From Telluria beijingensis (GTDB lineage: Bacteria; Pseudomonadota; Gammaproteobacteria; Burkholderiales; Burkholderiaceae_D): 64,000 nucleotides of DNA. Within the stretch, counting starts at the first letter, position 1. Every line of letters begins with the position of its first letter. A program made the position numbers and the translations under genes. The notes beneath the pieces were generated by a model. The model saw only the letters and a program-made list of their open reading frames with translations, searched no databases and was not told where the DNA came from. Location of the stretch: assembly GCF_030770395.1 (NCBI RefSeq), contig NZ_CP132480.1:3687072-3751071 (forward strand), given 5' to 3'. Below, one piece after another: positions 26,670 to 35,227 of the stretch.

Positions 26670-27611
26670 GTGATTATCCGAGAGCGTCCTTCCGGGCTCA
26701 AGCTGTTCCTTCTGCTGCGCGGCTCGGTCCTGCCCCGCATCCTGCCCACCCTGCTGGTCAATATTGCGGTGGCAACGCTGGTCACCTGGTCGCACGGCGA
26801 CCTGTGGGACCTCAAGATTACCCTCACCACGATTCCCTTCACCCTGATCGGCTTGCCGATCGCGATCTTCCTCGGCTTTCGCAACAACTCCGCCTACGAC
26901 CGCTTCTGGGAAGGCCGCAAGCTGTGGGGCGAGCTGGTGCTGCGCTGCCGTAACCTGGCGCGCCAGGCGACGAGCCTGATCGACGATCCACAGCCCGCGC
27001 TTGCAAGCAATGGTTTGCAGGATACACGGGTACGCATGATCTACCGCGCGATTGCGTTCGTCCACGCGCTGCGCGACCACCTGCGCGACCAGCCGAGCTC
27101 GCCGCAAGTGGCGACTTTGCTGCTGCCGGACGAAGCCGACGACATGGCGCGCGCCCGTAACAAGCCGGACTGCCTGATGCGCCATATGGGCGCCGACCTG
27201 CAGCGCTGCATCCGGGAAGGACGCATCGAAGCGTGCCTGGCCGCCAATATCGACAATACCCTCTCGAGCCTGACCGCCGCCGCCGCGTCGTGCGAGCGCA
27301 TCAAGAATACGCCGATCCCCTATTCGTACACGCTGCTGCTGCACCGCACCGCCTATATCTACTGCTTCCTGCTGCCCTTCGGCCTGGTCGATTCGATCGG
27401 CTTCATGACGCCGTTCGTGGTCGCCATCGTGGCCTATACCTTCTTCGGCCTCGATGCGCTGGGTGACGAGCTGGAAGAGCCATTCGGCATCGAACCCAAC
27501 GACCTGCCGCTGGACGCCATCTGCCGCGCCATCGAGATCGACCTGCGCACCGCCCTGCGCGACGACCACGTGCCGCCGCCGCTGCAGCCGGTCGACTACT
27601 GCCTGACCTAG
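26670..27611 (+). CDS. Bestrophin-family (UPF0187) channel protein
   Basis: A 313-residue membrane protein of the bacterial bestrophin family, pentameric channels that in studied bacteria conduct cations and in eukaryotes anions. The start 'MIIRERPSGLKLF', then 'FLGFRNNSAYDRFWEGRKLWG' and 'FGLDALGDELEEPFGIEPND', are characteristic. It is read from a GTG chosen on family grounds; no good Shine-Dalgarno precedes it. It is followed after 8 bp by the CoA-transferase gene and is divergent from marR, so both are probably under that repressor. Confidence 0.9.
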   Translation: MIIRERPSGLKLFLLLRGSVLPRILPTLLVNIAVATLVTWSHGDLWDLKITLTTIPFTLIGLPIAIFLGFRNNSAYDRFWEGRKLWGELVLRCRNLARQATSLIDDPQPALASNGLQDTRVRMIYRAIAFVHALRDHLRDQPSSPQVATLLLPDEADDMARARNKPDCLMRHMGADLQRCIREGRIEACLAANIDNTLSSLTAAAASCERIKNTPIPYSYTLLLHRTAYIYCFLLPFGLVDSIGFMTPFVVAIVAYTFFGLDALGDELEEPFGIEPNDLPLDAICRAIEIDLRTALRDDHVPPPLQPVDYCLT

Positions 27612-27619
27612 GAGCCACC

Positions 27620-29143
27620 ATGCACCACGACCATCACTTAGTCCACGACCGCGTCCGCCTGCCGCAGCTGCGCGAACGCATCACCAGCGCTGCCGCCGCG
27701 GCCGAATGGATCCACGACGGCATGACCGTCGGCACCAGCGGGTTCACCCGCGCCGGCGACGCCAAGGCGGTGCCGCTGGCGCTGGCCGAGCGTGCACGCA
27801 CGACGCCGCTGGCGATTACCCTGATCACCGGCGCCTCGCTCGGCGGCGACACCGACGCCATGCTGACGCAGACCGGCGCACTGGCGCGCCGCATGCCCTT
27901 CCAGACCGATCCCACGCTGCGCGCCGCGATCAACCGCGGCGAGGTCATGTTCACCGACCAGCACCTGTCCGAGACGGTCGAACTGCTGCGTACGCGCCAG
28001 CTTGCGCCGGTCGACGTCGCCATCATCGAGGCGGTGGCGATCACCGAGGACGGCGCCATCATCCCGACCACCTCGGTCGGCAACAGCGCCAGCTTCGCGA
28101 TCCTGGCCGACAAGGTGATCGTCGAGATCAACCTGAACCAGTCGCCGGCGCTCGAGGGACTGCACGACATCTTCATTCCGAAGCTGCGGCCGCAGCGCGA
28201 ACCGATGCCCTTGAAGACCGTCAGCGACCGTATCGGCACCACGGCCATCGTCATCCCGCCCGAGAAGATCGTGGCCATCGTCATGACCGAGAAGCACGAC
28301 AGCGCCTCGACCATCCTGCCGCCGGACGACGACACCGCCGCGATCGCCGGCCACCTGACCGGCTTCTTCAATGCCGAAATCGCCGCCGGCCGCCTGACCG
28401 AACGGCTGATGCCGATCCAGGCCGGCATCGGCACCATCGCCAACGCGGTGCTGGCCGGCCTGATCGACGGCCCGTTTACGGGCCTGAGCATGTATTCCGA
28501 AGTGCTGCAGGATTCGACCTTCGACCTGTTCGACGCCGGCAAGCTCGATTTCGCCTCGGGTTCCTCGATCACCCTGTCGGAAGAAAAAGGCCGCCAGGTG
28601 TTCGCCGACCTGGCGCGCTACAAGGACCGCCTCGTCCTGCGCCCGCAGGAAGTGAGCAACCATCCCGAAGTGGTGCGCCGGCTCGGCATTATCGCCATCA
28701 ATACGGCGCTCGAATTCGATATCTACGGCAATATCAACTCGACCCACGTCGGCGGCACCCACATGATGAACGGCATCGGCGGCTCGGGCGACTTCGCCCG
28801 CAATGCCTATCTGTCGGTGTTCGCGACCAAGTCGGTCGCCAAGGGCGGCAGGATCTCGAGCATCGTGCCGATGGTCTCGCATGTCGACCATACCGAGCAT
28901 GACGTCGACGTCGTGGTGACCGAGGTCGGCCTGGCCGACCTGCGCGGACTGGCGCCGCGCGAACGGGCGCAGCGCATCATCGACAACTGCGTGGCCGAGC
29001 CATATAAACAGATGCTGCGCGATTATGTGGAAGAAGCCAACCGCGGTGGCGGCCACACCCCGCATGTGCTGGAGAAGGCGTTCTCTTGGCACGTGCGGTA
29101 TCGCGACACCGGATCGATGCTGCCGGCCGCGTCATCGCATTGA
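27620..29143 (+). CDS. Succinate CoA-transferase / acetyl-CoA hydrolase family protein
   Basis: A class I CoA-transferase of the acetyl-CoA hydrolase group (AarC/ScpC-like), moving CoA between acyl-CoA and a carboxylic acid, often succinate with acetyl- or propionyl-CoA. The 507 residues carry the catalytic glutamate region 'INTALEFDIYGNINSTHVGG' and the following 'GIGGSGDFARNA'. The start has GGAG upstream and is 8 bp after the bestrophin stop. The N-terminus begins with HHDHHLVH, an unusual histidine cluster. The exact acyl pair cannot be told from sequence. Confidence 0.9.
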   Translation: MHHDHHLVHDRVRLPQLRERITSAAAAAEWIHDGMTVGTSGFTRAGDAKAVPLALAERARTTPLAITLITGASLGGDTDAMLTQTGALARRMPFQTDPTLRAAINRGEVMFTDQHLSETVELLRTRQLAPVDVAIIEAVAITEDGAIIPTTSVGNSASFAILADKVIVEINLNQSPALEGLHDIFIPKLRPQREPMPLKTVSDRIGTTAIVIPPEKIVAIVMTEKHDSASTILPPDDDTAAIAGHLTGFFNAEIAAGRLTERLMPIQAGIGTIANAVLAGLIDGPFTGLSMYSEVLQDSTFDLFDAGKLDFASGSSITLSEEKGRQVFADLARYKDRLVLRPQEVSNHPEVVRRLGIIAINTALEFDIYGNINSTHVGGTHMMNGIGGSGDFARNAYLSVFATKSVAKGGRISSIVPMVSHVDHTEHDVDVVVTEVGLADLRGLAPRERAQRIIDNCVAEPYKQMLRDYVEEANRGGGHTPHVLEKAFSWHVRYRDTGSMLPAASSH

Positions 29144-29165
29144 CGATGGCCGACATGCGCGGGGT

Positions 29166-29186
29166 GTGGACGGCCCCGCCGTCCAC
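29166..29186. terminator. Hairpin between convergent CoA-transferase and helical-protein genes
   Basis: A perfect 9-bp stem GTGGACGGC / GCCGTCCAC with a 3-nt loop lies in the 49-bp gap between two convergent stop codons. No T-run follows on either strand, so termination efficiency is uncertain. Confidence 0.5.
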
Positions 29187-29192
29187 CGGAAT

Positions 29193-30032
29193 TCAACCCA
29201 CCGTCGGCACCGGCTTGGCCAATCCTTTCGCGCGCGCATCCTTGATCAAGGCGCGCACCGTCCTGTCGGCGGCCTTGCTCTCGCGCTCCATTTCCTTGCC
29301 CAGCTCGCCCATGCGCTTGCCCAGCTTTTCCATCGGCTGGTTGGCGATCTCCATCTGGCGGCCGATGTCTTCCATCGAGGCGCGCTGCTGGCGCGCCTGC
29401 GGGCCGTTGTAGGCTTCGCCGATGCGCTCGCCGGCATCGGACATGCGCTTGCCGGTCTCGGCCATCTTCTGCTGGATGATGCGGCGCTCCGCATCGTCGC
29501 CCGCCGCCGCCATCTGCCGGCTCAGCATATCCATGTGCTTGCTGAGCGCCTGCATGCCGTCGTCGACTTCGCGCATGTCGCGCGCGCTCGGCATATTGGC
29601 GGGCTTGGCCGCGGCGCGCTCCATGTCACGGCCGAGCGCTTCCATCTTCTTGCCGTGCTTTTCCATTTCCTTGCCGTGGACTTTCATCATCTCGCCCAGG
29701 CGGTCGAGCGGCGCCCAGGCGGCGCGCGCCTTCCTGATCGTGTCCGGGTCCTCGATCACATAGCCGTGACCATCGGCGCGGAACCAGATGAATTCGCCCT
29801 TGATCGCGCGCTGGGCGGCGCGCACCTCGTCCCAGTCGTCGCTGCTGCCGCTGATGTCGAAGCGGCCGGCGGTGTCGCGCACCAGTGCATACGGCTCGTC
29901 CGCCGCCGCCACGCGCACCACCCGCGCCTTGCTCTCGGCCGCCGCATGGGTCGGCATGGTGAAGGCCGCCAGGGTGGCCAGGCCGAGGAGCGGAAGCGCC
30001 AGCTTCCAGTGGATCGAGGCGGTGCGTGACAT
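29193..30032 (-). CDS. Periplasmic helical protein with Met/Gly heptad repeats
   Basis: A 279-residue protein with signal peptide ('LALPLLGLATLAAFTMPTHAAA'). Residues 35-105 form a globular part ('GEFIWFRADGHGYVIEDPDTI'). From 110 the chain is helical, with methionine every seven residues (116, 123, 130, 137; then 190, 197; then 220, 227, 234, 241, 248) and glycine at a second fixed position (113, 120, 127, 134; 194, 201; 224, 238, 245). I recognise no family. A metal-binding, chaperone-like or envelope-spacer role is possible but unproven. The ATG at 30032 is chosen over an upstream in-frame start because of GGAG and the signal peptide. Confidence 0.75.
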   Translation of the reverse strand: MSRTASIHWKLALPLLGLATLAAFTMPTHAAAESKARVVRVAAADEPYALVRDTAGRFDISGSSDDWDEVRAAQRAIKGEFIWFRADGHGYVIEDPDTIRKARAAWAPLDRLGEMMKVHGKEMEKHGKKMEALGRDMERAAAKPANMPSARDMREVDDGMQALSKHMDMLSRQMAAAGDDAERRIIQQKMAETGKRMSDAGERIGEAYNGPQARQQRASMEDIGRQMEIANQPMEKLGKRMGELGKEMERESKAADRTVRALIKDARAKGLAKPVPTVG

Positions 30033-30234
30033 GGGCGGTCTCCAGTGATAGGCCGGACGTAGCCGGCGATGGAAACAGGGTAGACAATCCGGCGTGCGTC
30101 GCCCAGCACGCTGCGACAGACGGTCGAAAACGGGGAACAGGCGGCAAAACCGGCGCCAGGACGACAACGCGGCCTGAAAGGCCGCGCAAGACGATGCATA
30201 TGCGGCGGGCCGGACGGCCGACCGCGAGAGAACG

Positions 30235-31341
30235 TTAGTAGACGACGACCGAACGGATCGACTCGCCCGACTTCATCAGGTCGAAGCCTTCGTTGATGCG
30301 GTCGAGCGGCAGGTGATGGGTGATCAGGTCGTCGATATTGATCTTGTTTTCCATATACCAGTCGACGATCTTCGGCACGTCGGTACGGCCGCGGGCGCCG
30401 CCGAAGGCCGAACCCTTCCACTCGCGGCCGGTCACCAGCTGGAACGGACGGGTGGAGATCTCCTGCCCGGCCGCCGCCACGCCGATGATGATCGACTGGC
30501 CCCAACCCTTGTGGCAGCACTCCAGCGCCTGGCGCATGGTGTTGACGTTGCCGACGCACTCGAAGCTGTAGTCGGCGCCGCCGTCGGTCAGCTGGATGAC
30601 GCTGTCGACCACGTTCTCGACCTTGGTCGGGTTGATGAAATGGGTCATGCCGAACTTGCGCGCCATCGCTTCGCGTTCCGGGTTCAGGTCGACGCCGATG
30701 ATCTTGTCGGCGCCCACCATCTTCGCCGCCTGGATCACGTTCAGGCCGATGCCGCCCAGGCCGAACACGACCACGTTGGCGCCCGCTTCGACCTTGGCGG
30801 TAAAGATTACGGCGCCAATGCCGGTGGTGACGCCGCAACCGATGTAGCAGATCTTGTCGAACGGCGCGTCATTGCGCACCTTGGCCAGGGCGATCTCGGG
30901 AACCACGATGTAGTTCGAGAAGGTCGAGGTGCCCATGTAGTGGTAGATCGGCTGGCCGTCGATCGAGAAACGGGACGTCGCATCGGGCATCAGGCCGCGG
31001 CCTTGCGTCGAGCGGATCGCCTGGCACAGATTGGTCTTTTGCGACAGGCAGAATTTGCACTGGCGGCATTCCGGCGTGTACAGCGGGATCACGTGGTCGT
31101 CCTTGCGCAGGCTCGTCACGCCAGGGCCGACGTCGACCACCACGCCGGCGCCTTCATGGCCCAGGATGGCCGGGAAGATGCCTTCGGGGTCAGCGCCCGA
31201 CAGGGTGTAGTAGTCGGTATGGCAGATGCCGGTGGCCTTGACCTCGACCAGCACCTCGCCGGCCTTCGGACCTTCGAGTTCGACCTCTTCGATCGTGAGC
31301 GGATGGCCCGCCTTCCATGCAATTGCTGCCTTGGTTTTCAT
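30235..31341 (-). CDS. adhC: S-(hydroxymethyl)glutathione dehydrogenase / class III alcohol dehydrogenase
   Basis: Oxidises S-hydroxymethylglutathione to S-formylglutathione in formaldehyde detoxification; the class also reduces S-nitrosoglutathione. The 368 residues show catalytic zinc ligands in 'GICHTDYYTLSG' and 'GHEGAGVV', the structural zinc cysteines in 'CRQCKFCLSQKTNLC', and the NAD site 'VFGLGGIGLNVIQ'. The start MKTKAAIAWK has GGGAA upstream; the longer frame is not supported. The usual partner S-formylglutathione hydrolase is not adjacent. Confidence 0.96.
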   Translation of the reverse strand: MKTKAAIAWKAGHPLTIEEVELEGPKAGEVLVEVKATGICHTDYYTLSGADPEGIFPAILGHEGAGVVVDVGPGVTSLRKDDHVIPLYTPECRQCKFCLSQKTNLCQAIRSTQGRGLMPDATSRFSIDGQPIYHYMGTSTFSNYIVVPEIALAKVRNDAPFDKICYIGCGVTTGIGAVIFTAKVEAGANVVVFGLGGIGLNVIQAAKMVGADKIIGVDLNPEREAMARKFGMTHFINPTKVENVVDSVIQLTDGGADYSFECVGNVNTMRQALECCHKGWGQSIIIGVAAAGQEISTRPFQLVTGREWKGSAFGGARGRTDVPKIVDWYMENKINIDDLITHHLPLDRINEGFDLMKSGESIRSVVVY

Positions 31342-31525
31342 ATCGTATTCCCGTTGCTTGAAGAAAAGCGCGTCCATGAGCGCGCCGCAAAGGTGACATG
31401 ATAACAAGCTTGCGCGATCGCGTGCGGCAACGGCCGCAATCGTTCGCCACCCGGGCGCTGGCGCAGGCGCATCCGATCGGTTACCATCGTCCCCTGCACC
31501 TTTGCAGGGCCTATTGGAGAACACC

Positions 31526-32125
31526 ATGCCCGATCCCGCGAAGGTGCGCGCCGCGCCCGCGATCCCGCGCTACGAACTGCTCGCGCTCGACCTGTCCCTC
31601 GCCTTTCCGGCCGCGTTGCGGCCTACGGTTGCCGCACTTACCGACAGTGCAGGCTGGCGTCCCGAAATACGCCACTATACTTACCAGGTCGTGTCCGGCG
31701 GCGACACCTTGAGCATTCCCCGACGGCTCTACATCGACCGCGGCCTGCTGTGGGACGATGCCGGCCGCGACGCGACAGCAAGCGGCATCGCCAGGTGCCT
31801 CGGCACCCGCCACCATGACGGCTATGTGCGCGACGCTTGCCTGGAGCGGCTGCTGGCCGCGCCGCAAGGCTGGATGGCGCCCTTCATCGTGCACCTGGTC
31901 GGCGAATACGTGGACGAGATCGTGCAGCGCATCGAGACGGCGCTGCCGGGCTTCGCGCCGGACATGCGGGCCGCCCTCGCCGCCTTCGTGCGCGAGAATC
32001 CGCGCTACCTGGACACGATCGAGCGCCGCACCATCAGCTATCGGCCCTATGGCTGCGCGGCGTCGGCAAGCTATGCGGGCAAGCGTGTCATCGCCTTGCT
32101 GCGGGCGCTGGGCCGGGAAGCGTGA
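31526..32125 (+). CDS. Conserved-looking cytoplasmic protein of unknown function
   Basis: A 199-residue protein without signal peptide or membrane segment. It is compositionally typical of the genome and starts with ATG 6 nt after GGAG, so it is very likely a real gene. Visible stretches are 'GWRPEIRHYTYQVVSGGD', 'GIARCLGTRHHDGYVRD' and 'TISYRPYGCAASASYAGK'; none matches a family I know. Its 3' end overlaps the convergent acetyltransferase gene by 38 bp. The role is unknown. Confidence 0.7.
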   Translation: MPDPAKVRAAPAIPRYELLALDLSLAFPAALRPTVAALTDSAGWRPEIRHYTYQVVSGGDTLSIPRRLYIDRGLLWDDAGRDATASGIARCLGTRHHDGYVRDACLERLLAAPQGWMAPFIVHLVGEYVDEIVQRIETALPGFAPDMRAALAAFVRENPRYLDTIERRTISYRPYGCAASASYAGKRVIALLRALGREA

Positions 32126-32630
32126 GCCGCATCCGCTGCTCCATCAATTCCGAGCCGGGCCGCAAGGGTTCGCGCACGCCGGCGTCGACGAAACCGGCGC
32201 GCTCGTACAGGCGCAAGGCCTCGACATTGGTGCAGGTCACGCCCAGCTGGACTGCCTGCGCGCCACGCTCTGTTGCCCAGCGCACCGCCTCGTCCAGCAA
32301 GGCGGCGGCCACGCCGTGGCCGCGCGCTTGCGGCGCCACCCACATCTGGAACAGGTTGACGATGGACGCATCCGCCGCATCCTCCTTGGCCCAGGCCAGC
32401 CCGACGAGCATGCCGTTTGCCTCGGCCGCCAGCGCGCGGTCGATGCCGGACGTGGTCGAGCACGCCAGCCGCGCGGCCCAGGTCTCGGGCGCCAGCGCCT
32501 CCTCGGCGGCCAGCGTGCTGCCGAAGGCGTCCGGCGCATCGGCCAGCGCGCGCAGGCGGATCGCGCGGTAGGCCGGCCATTCCTCAACCGTGAATGGCCT
32601 GACGGTGAAAGCGGTGGCGGCGTGCGCCAT
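32088..32630 (-). CDS. GNAT-family N-acetyltransferase
   Basis: A 180-residue acetyl-CoA-dependent acetyltransferase. Motif A is visible as 'MWVAPQARGHGVAAALLDEA' (the Q/RxxGxG/A pyrophosphate loop) and motif B near 'LGVTCTNVEALRLYERAGF'. The substrate is unknown; members acetylate small amines, antibiotics or protein N-termini. The ATG at 32630 has AGGAG 6 nt upstream, and the frame extending further upstream is not supported. The last 38 bp overlap the convergent gene ending at 32125. Confidence 0.88.
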   Translation of the reverse strand: MAHAATAFTVRPFTVEEWPAYRAIRLRALADAPDAFGSTLAAEEALAPETWAARLACSTTSGIDRALAAEANGMLVGLAWAKEDAADASIVNLFQMWVAPQARGHGVAAALLDEAVRWATERGAQAVQLGVTCTNVEALRLYERAGFVDAGVREPLRPGSELMEQRMRLTLPGPAPAARR

Positions 32631-32746
32631 GGCGAACTCCTGCTTATTGTTGGATAGTAATTTTAGCAGGCGGCATTCGCGCCACTGCCGAGCGCCATGC
32701 GCCGCCCACAATTGGTACATTGCGCGCATTGACCAAGGAGAGCGCC

Positions 32747-33109
32747 ATGTCGGAATCGAACAAGAACGTATTGCAACAGGCAAACGCCGCAGTGAGCCGG
32801 GGCGACAACGAAGGTTTCCTGTCCTTCTGCACCGACGACCTCGTCTGGTCGACGGTCGGTGGCGAGACCCTGCGCGGCAAGGAGGCGGTGCGCGCCTGGA
32901 TGGTGGACGGCTACGCCGAGCCGCCGACGTTCACGGTGCGCGAACTGGTGGCCGAAGGCGACTTCGTGGTTGCCCTGGGCGACATCGAATCAAAGGACGA
33001 GAAAGGCAGCCCGGTGCAGAATGCCTATAGCGACGTCTGGCGCTTTCGTGATGGCAAGATGGCCGAGCTGCGCGCCTTCGTCATCCCGGTCGGCTCGGCG
33101 GGCGCCTAG
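32747..33109 (+). CDS. SnoaL-like / NTF2-fold protein
   Basis: A 120-residue cone-shaped NTF2-fold protein. Typical features are the N-terminal helix 'NVLQQANAAVSRGDNEGFLS', 'CTDDLVWSTVGGETLRGK' and the closing 'DVWRFRDGKMAELRAFVIP'. Family members are small isomerases, hydrolases or ligand binders; the role here is unknown. AAGGAG lies about 7 nt before the ATG. Its TAG stop shares CTAG with the stop of the convergent ion-channel gene. Confidence 0.85.
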   Translation: MSESNKNVLQQANAAVSRGDNEGFLSFCTDDLVWSTVGGETLRGKEAVRAWMVDGYAEPPTFTVRELVAEGDFVVALGDIESKDEKGSPVQNAYSDVWRFRDGKMAELRAFVIPVGSAGA

Positions 33110-33816
33110 TCTTCCCCGTCCTCCATCCGGCGCTTGCGCGCCCGCCCGACGGCGATCCGGTTGCGCGTGGTGAAAGCGATCAGGCGCGCCACCACCACCG
33201 CCAGGTACATCAGGCCGATCAGCATCTCGACGCTGGCCAGCGCCCGCGCATGCACGGTCAGGGGGATCACGTCGCCGATGCCGGTGCTCGACAGCAGCGC
33301 GAAGCTCAGGTAGTTCAGTTCGGTCCACGTGCGCGGCGCGGCGGGGTTGACCGCGGCCGCGAAGGTGCCGGGATGGACTTCCTGCAGCAGCACGTACAGG
33401 TGGGTAAAGGCCCATGCCAGCAGGGTGAAGGTAGCGCCGGCCGCGAACAGCTCGTCGGTGGTGGCCAGTTCGTCGTCCATCATGTAGGCGATCAGGCTGC
33501 CCGCCGCATAGAAATAGAACAGCGCCTCGAGGCCGGACGACCAGGCCAGCAACTGTTTTAGTCCGAACAGGATCTGCGCCAGCAGCAGCACGATGATCGG
33601 CACCGCCAGCGCCCAGCTGACCCGCACCTCGCCCGGCGTGCGCCGCACCATGCGGATGGTAAAGGCCAGCACCACGATGCCGAAGGCATTGAAGGCCACC
33701 TGGCCGGCCCGCGTGCCCTCGATGAAGGGATAGGTCAGCATGCCGGCCAGCTGGACCAGCAGCAGGATGGCGGACGGGTGGCGGCGGGTGTGCGTGAACA
33801 GGAGCAAGGGGCGCAT
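33106..33816 (-). CDS. Ion-channel (two-pore-helix potassium channel-like) membrane protein
   Basis: A 236-residue membrane protein with about six hydrophobic segments. The last two flank a pore loop containing 'SFALLSSTGIGDVIPLT', where STGIGD resembles the potassium-channel filter TxGxGD, but with Ile in place of the usual Tyr/Phe, as in some bacterial Ion_trans_2 proteins. No cytoplasmic RCK domain is present; the C-terminus is short and basic (RARKRRMEDGED). Selectivity is therefore uncertain. It lies 38 bp downstream of thiE on the same strand and may be read through from the thi operon. Confidence 0.78.
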   Translation of the reverse strand: MRPLLLFTHTRRHPSAILLLVQLAGMLTYPFIEGTRAGQVAFNAFGIVVLAFTIRMVRRTPGEVRVSWALAVPIIVLLLAQILFGLKQLLAWSSGLEALFYFYAAGSLIAYMMDDELATTDELFAAGATFTLLAWAFTHLYVLLQEVHPGTFAAAVNPAAPRTWTELNYLSFALLSSTGIGDVIPLTVHARALASVEMLIGLMYLAVVVARLIAFTTRNRIAVGRARKRRMEDGED

Positions 33817-33854
33817 GGGCTGGCGGCGGTGATCGCGGTGCGCCCATTGTAGGT

Positions 33855-34469
33855 TCAGGCGGGCGGGAACAGCGCGCCGAACGCGCGCGCCGCGCCGGCG
33901 GGATCGCGCGCGCCATAGACGCTCGTGATGGCCGCCACCAGGTCGATGCCGCGCGCCACCAGCGGCGCCGCATTGGCGGGCGTCATGCCGCCGATGATCA
34001 CGATCGGCAAGCTGAACTCGGCGCGCGCCTGGTCCAGCAGCTCGGGCGGCGTCACGAACGTGTATTTCTTGACCGGCGAGGGATAGAAGCCGCCGAAGGC
34101 GATGTAGCTGGCGCCGTCCTGCACTGCCGCGCGCGCCAGGGCCAGCTCGCCATAGCACGAGGCGCCGACGATCTTGCCAGGCCCCAGCAGCGCGCGCGCC
34201 GCGCGCACGCCCTGGTCGGTATGGCCCAGGTGTACGCCGTCGGCGTCGATGTCCTGGCACAGGTCGAGGTGGTCGTTGATCACCAGCGGCCGGCCGTGGC
34301 GACGGCACAGCGCCAGCAGCGCCGTCGCCTGTTCCTTGCGCAGGGCAGGCACCGCCTCCTTGTGGCGGTACTGGACCAGGGCGGCGCCGGCTCCCAGCGC
34401 CGCATCGGTGGTGGCGATCAATCGCTCGGTATCGTCCCAGTTGGGGGTGACGAGGTACAGGCCGCGCAT
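33855..34469 (-). CDS. thiE: Thiamine-phosphate synthase
   Basis: Joins HMP pyrophosphate and the thiazole phosphate to thiamine monophosphate. The 204 residues show 'LVQYRHKEA' (the pyrophosphate-contact Arg-His-Lys region), 'LVINDHLDLCQDIDADGVHLG', 'GASCYG' and 'IVIIGGMTPANAAPL'. It is the last biosynthetic gene of the thiC-thiS-thiG-thiD-thiE operon; thiD ends 11 bp upstream. All of these should be repressed by thiamine pyrophosphate through the thiC riboswitch. Confidence 0.95.
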   Translation of the reverse strand: MRGLYLVTPNWDDTERLIATTDAALGAGAALVQYRHKEAVPALRKEQATALLALCRRHGRPLVINDHLDLCQDIDADGVHLGHTDQGVRAARALLGPGKIVGASCYGELALARAAVQDGASYIAFGGFYPSPVKKYTFVTPPELLDQARAEFSLPIVIIGGMTPANAAPLVARGIDLVAAITSVYGARDPAGAARAFGALFPPA

Positions 34470-34480
34470 GCGGACTCCTT

Positions 34481-35227
34481 TCAGTGGTGGGGTTTCAGCA
34501 GGCGGCGCGGGATGCGCTGCCCCGGCGCCAGCGCATACGACTGCGCCAGCGTGTGGTGGGTATAGGTCTGGGCCGCGTCGAGCGCGGCTTCCATGTCGTC
34601 GCCGAGCGCCAGCCGGGCGGCGAGCGCAGCGGCCAGCGTGCAGCCGCTGCCGTGGTAGCCGTGCGGCAGGCGAGGCCAGTGCCAGCTGCGCAGTTCGGCG
34701 TCTCCCTGCAGCCAGCGGTTGACGACGAGGTCGCCCACGGCATGGCCGCCGGTCACCAGCATCTGCGCGCAGGCATCCGGTCCGAGCGCGTCCCGCTCGG
34801 GCAGGTTGGGCAGCACGATGGTCGCCAGCGGCATCAGTGCACGCAGCGCCTCGGCGGCATCGCCCTGCCCCAGCGCGTCGCCATGGCCGCTGGCCAGCAC
34901 CGGGTCGAGCACCACCGGCAGCGCCGGCCGGCGTGCGCGCAACTTGCCGACGATGCCGGCGATCGCCGCCGCATTGGCGGCATTGCCGGGGATGCCGAGC
35001 TTGACCGCCGCTATCTCGAAGGCGTCCAGCAGCGGCGCCGCCTGGCGCTCGACCAGGCTGGCCGCGACCGGCTGCGCATCGAAGACCCGGTTATTGTCCT
35101 GGCTGGTCAGGGCGGTGGCCACCGGCAGCGGGTGCGCGCCTTGAGCCGCGATCGCCAGGATGTCGGCCGCCAGGCCGGCGCCGGCGCCGGGGTCGAGCCC
35201 GGCGAACACCAGCACGCAGGCGGTCAT
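34481..35227 (-). CDS. thiD: Hydroxymethylpyrimidine/phosphomethylpyrimidine kinase
   Basis: Phosphorylates HMP and HMP-phosphate, making HMP pyrophosphate for ThiE. The 248-residue ribokinase-fold protein has '[17 protein letters not shown]' at the start and the anion-hole and base loop '[12 protein letters not shown]' near the C-terminus. The ATG overlaps the thiG stop as ATGA, which fixes the start although the frame is open further upstream. It is placed between thiG and thiE. Confidence 0.95.
   Translation of the reverse strand: MTACVLVFAGLDPGAGAGLAADILAIAAQGAHPLPVATALTSQDNNRVFDAQPVAASLVERQAAPLLDAFEIAAVKLGIPGNAANAAAIAGIVGKLRARRPALPVVLDPVLASGHGDALGQGDAAEALRALMPLATIVLPNLPERDALGPDACAQMLVTGGHAVGDLVVNRWLQGDAELRSWHWPRLPHGYHGSGCTLAAALAARLALGDDMEAALDAAQTYTHHTLAQSYALAPGQRIPRRLLKPHH

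Noticed and set aside
26037..29143. Homoprotocatechuate (hpa) catabolic operon, suggested by the HpaR-like regulator.
   Set aside because: No hpa enzymes are present; only a bestrophin and a CoA-transferase lie next to it.
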